Assembly: GCA_012295275.1 (NCBI GenBank)
Contig: CM022679.1
Location: forward strand, 6,551,157 to 6,615,156
Length of the DNA stretch: 64,000 nt
Direction of reading: 5' to 3'
Source of the DNA: Chrysomallon squamiferum
Lineage: Eukaryota; Mollusca; Gastropoda; Neomphalida; Peltospiridae
Shown here piece by piece: positions 62,441-64,000 of the stretch; within the stretch, counting starts at the first letter, position 1; every line of letters begins with the position of its first letter. The notes beneath the pieces are model-generated. The model did no database searches. It saw only the letters and a program-made list of their open reading frames with translations, and was not told where the DNA came from. The translations under genes were made by a program, and so were the position numbers.

Positions 62441-64000
62441 AATTAAAATATATATAAAAAAAATGCGAAGAAAAAAAAAAAAAAAAAAAACTTTCTTTAA
62501 CGTAATAACAAACAGCGAAATTTGCATTTAAAATTTGTATTTTGTTGTGTTCCTTTGTGACAGCTTTTTTTCTTTACTGTTTGTTCTCAGGACCAAACTG
62601 CATGCAAGAACAAAATTCAAGCGTGACGTTTTCGTCGTGCATCACTGACGATAATTACAGGAACAGGGACTTTATAAAAAGCCTTGAATAAAAAAAGAAT
62701 TTGGGTGGTGAAAGCATCGTGGCGGTTGGCAGCAGTAGGTTGGGGTGAACATCGTGACTGTTGTTGATGGATAAATCATCCAGTTTCGTTTTTTCTTTCA
62801 TTTCTTTGTTGTTTTGACGGGTACATACTTTTGTAATGTTTAACACTTGAATGCGTAACATGAAAAGCTAACACAGAGTATTATATTCATCTGAACTAAC
62901 CTTTAGAATTAGAATCGACGAAGAATGAAGTAACTAAATACAAGTCTATCGTGACATGACACATGTTTCATTTTGTAGGTTGCTTAAGTATATTCTATAA
63001 TATTTGCGAGATTTGGAAATCTAATTTATTTTTCCAAGCAAAATAATAACAAGAAATCTGAACGATGAACTTAACAACAGACTCATTAGGATTTATGATA
63101 ATTAACGTATAACAATAGAATGCATCCTACCCTTTTTTCTTGTAAAGTATCAGTCACACAGCGAAAACAAAAGTGAATTCGCTAAATGCTATTGAGTTAA
63201 AGATAATCGTAATTATCTACTGATATACCATCTGTGATTACAAAACAGGAGGTTATCATCAAAACAAGACAAAACAAAATAAAAAATAAACAAACAAACA
63301 AACAAACAAAGATAAAAAAAATAAAATAAAGAGCAACCCCCGCCTAAAATAAAAGGGTAATTGGGTTTGTGAACTGTAAGAAAATTATAATACTTTTTAC
63401 TCATCAGTTTTATTATTTTTAATAATAATTTTTTTTCTTTAAATCTAACTAATTATTTTCCCCTGTTAATTTCTTAACATCAGTGATTTACTTTACACGT
63501 TCCTTTTTTTCTTTCTTTTTAAATTCGTTTCCTTTTTATACTTTCACAAGCTATTATTTTGTAGACACGACCTTTTTGATGGTGTTACTCATTTTTCGGA
63601 CAATAATTGACCTCCAGGCTCCCGAACCTGTGCAAGCAACAACGTATTGTCCTTCTTCATGACCTTGGTCAATCGTTCACCGAAGAAGAAAAACAATGTC
63701 ACCGGGTGATGCAGGTGCTTCTCGGGTAACCCATGTTGTTGTTTTTTTTTTATTGATAATTATTTGATTAACAAGATATGCTGATTTTATTTTAGAATTG
63801 AAAACCAACATACTTATAAAACACGCTCTTAATTATCTGGTTCTGATATGCATGATGGATATTCACCAATAGCTTTTGTAGTAAACTTTAATTTTATGTG
63901 TAAAGCAAAATTAAACAAAACGGGACTTATCGGGATTTGTAGCTCGATAATTATACATTTTGCCTCAGACTTTATGTTCATTGGATTGATCTTTCTTGTG
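61376..64000. other. region upstream of gene 3
   Basis: Mostly AT-rich, with poly-A runs at 61302-61332 and 62406-62490. Expected to hold the gene 3 first exon(s) and promoter, but no convincing signal-peptide exon was found. Two blocks stand out by higher GC: 62560-62770, and 63590-63730. The second has, on the plus strand, an ATG in good context (aacaATGT, about 63696) opening a short frame MSPGDAGASR before a possible donor GTAACC; it may be the first exon of a gene lying to the right. Confidence 0.3.

Noticed and set aside
62829-62861. short minus-strand exon starting MLRIQVLNITK before GTATGT as the gene 3 start
   Set aside because: The phase fits, but it lacks a hydrophobic leader, which a protein with these extracellular domains needs.

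Overview
The window is eukaryotic, animal nuclear DNA, strongly AT-rich (by eye about 70% or more A+T) and full of microsatellites, with many short exons separated by introns of a few hundred bases. Gene content (DUOX maturation factor, GH18 chitinases, C-type lectin / EGF / PAN / sushi / HYR / ephrin-receptor-like GCC2_GCC3 modules) fits a metazoan. I lean to a lophotrochozoan such as a mollusc or annelid, but the sequence alone does not prove the phylum. No CRISPR, tRNA, rRNA or viral genes were seen. All gene models below were built by hand from splice sites and reading phase, and almost every exon junction keeps phase.

Layout. (1) 87-2097, plus strand: the 3' end of a DUOXA-like (dual oxidase maturation factor) gene. 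(2) 3220-8370, minus strand: 'gene 1', an 11-exon GH18 chitinase of 546 residues with signal peptide, intact catalytic motif, stalk, transmembrane helix and short tail. (3) 13296-28395, minus strand: 'gene 2', a 23-exon gene of about 1,115 residues. Its first eight exons are a GH18 domain with gene-1-like exon structure, but the catalytic Glu is Gln. These run in phase into GCC2_GCC3 repeats, a cysteine-containing module with a furin-like site, more GCC repeats, a transmembrane helix and a tail. (4) 33261-61375, minus strand: 'gene 3', at least 37 exons encoding C-type lectin, EGF, PAN/apple, WxxW, EGF, LamG/pentraxin-like, HYR, sushi, the same furin-site module, nine GCC repeats, two EGF, a transmembrane helix and a tail with an NPxY motif. 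Its 5' end and one CTLD exon are not resolved (a 200-base N gap lies at 59216-59415).

The main observation is that gene 2 looks like a chimera of its two neighbours: N-terminal half like gene 1 and C-terminal half like gene 3, with all three genes in tandem on the same strand. It encodes a predicted membrane-anchored, catalytically dead chitinase-like receptor. The locus shows continuing exon turnover: a 413-bp exon-plus-intron unit tandemly repeated in gene 2, with one frameshifted and one truncated copy; an inverted GCC exon in gene 3 between 12-bp inverted repeats; and a displaced fragment of a GCC exon within the LamG region.

How the genes may work together is inference only: a surface set consisting of an active chitinase, an inactive chitin-binding-type receptor and a lectin/EGF receptor, next to a DUOX maturation factor, would suit an epithelial barrier, immune or extracellular-matrix role. 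Three reading-frame disruptions (27596-27610, 16346-16350, 60957-60964) could be assembly errors or real lesions.
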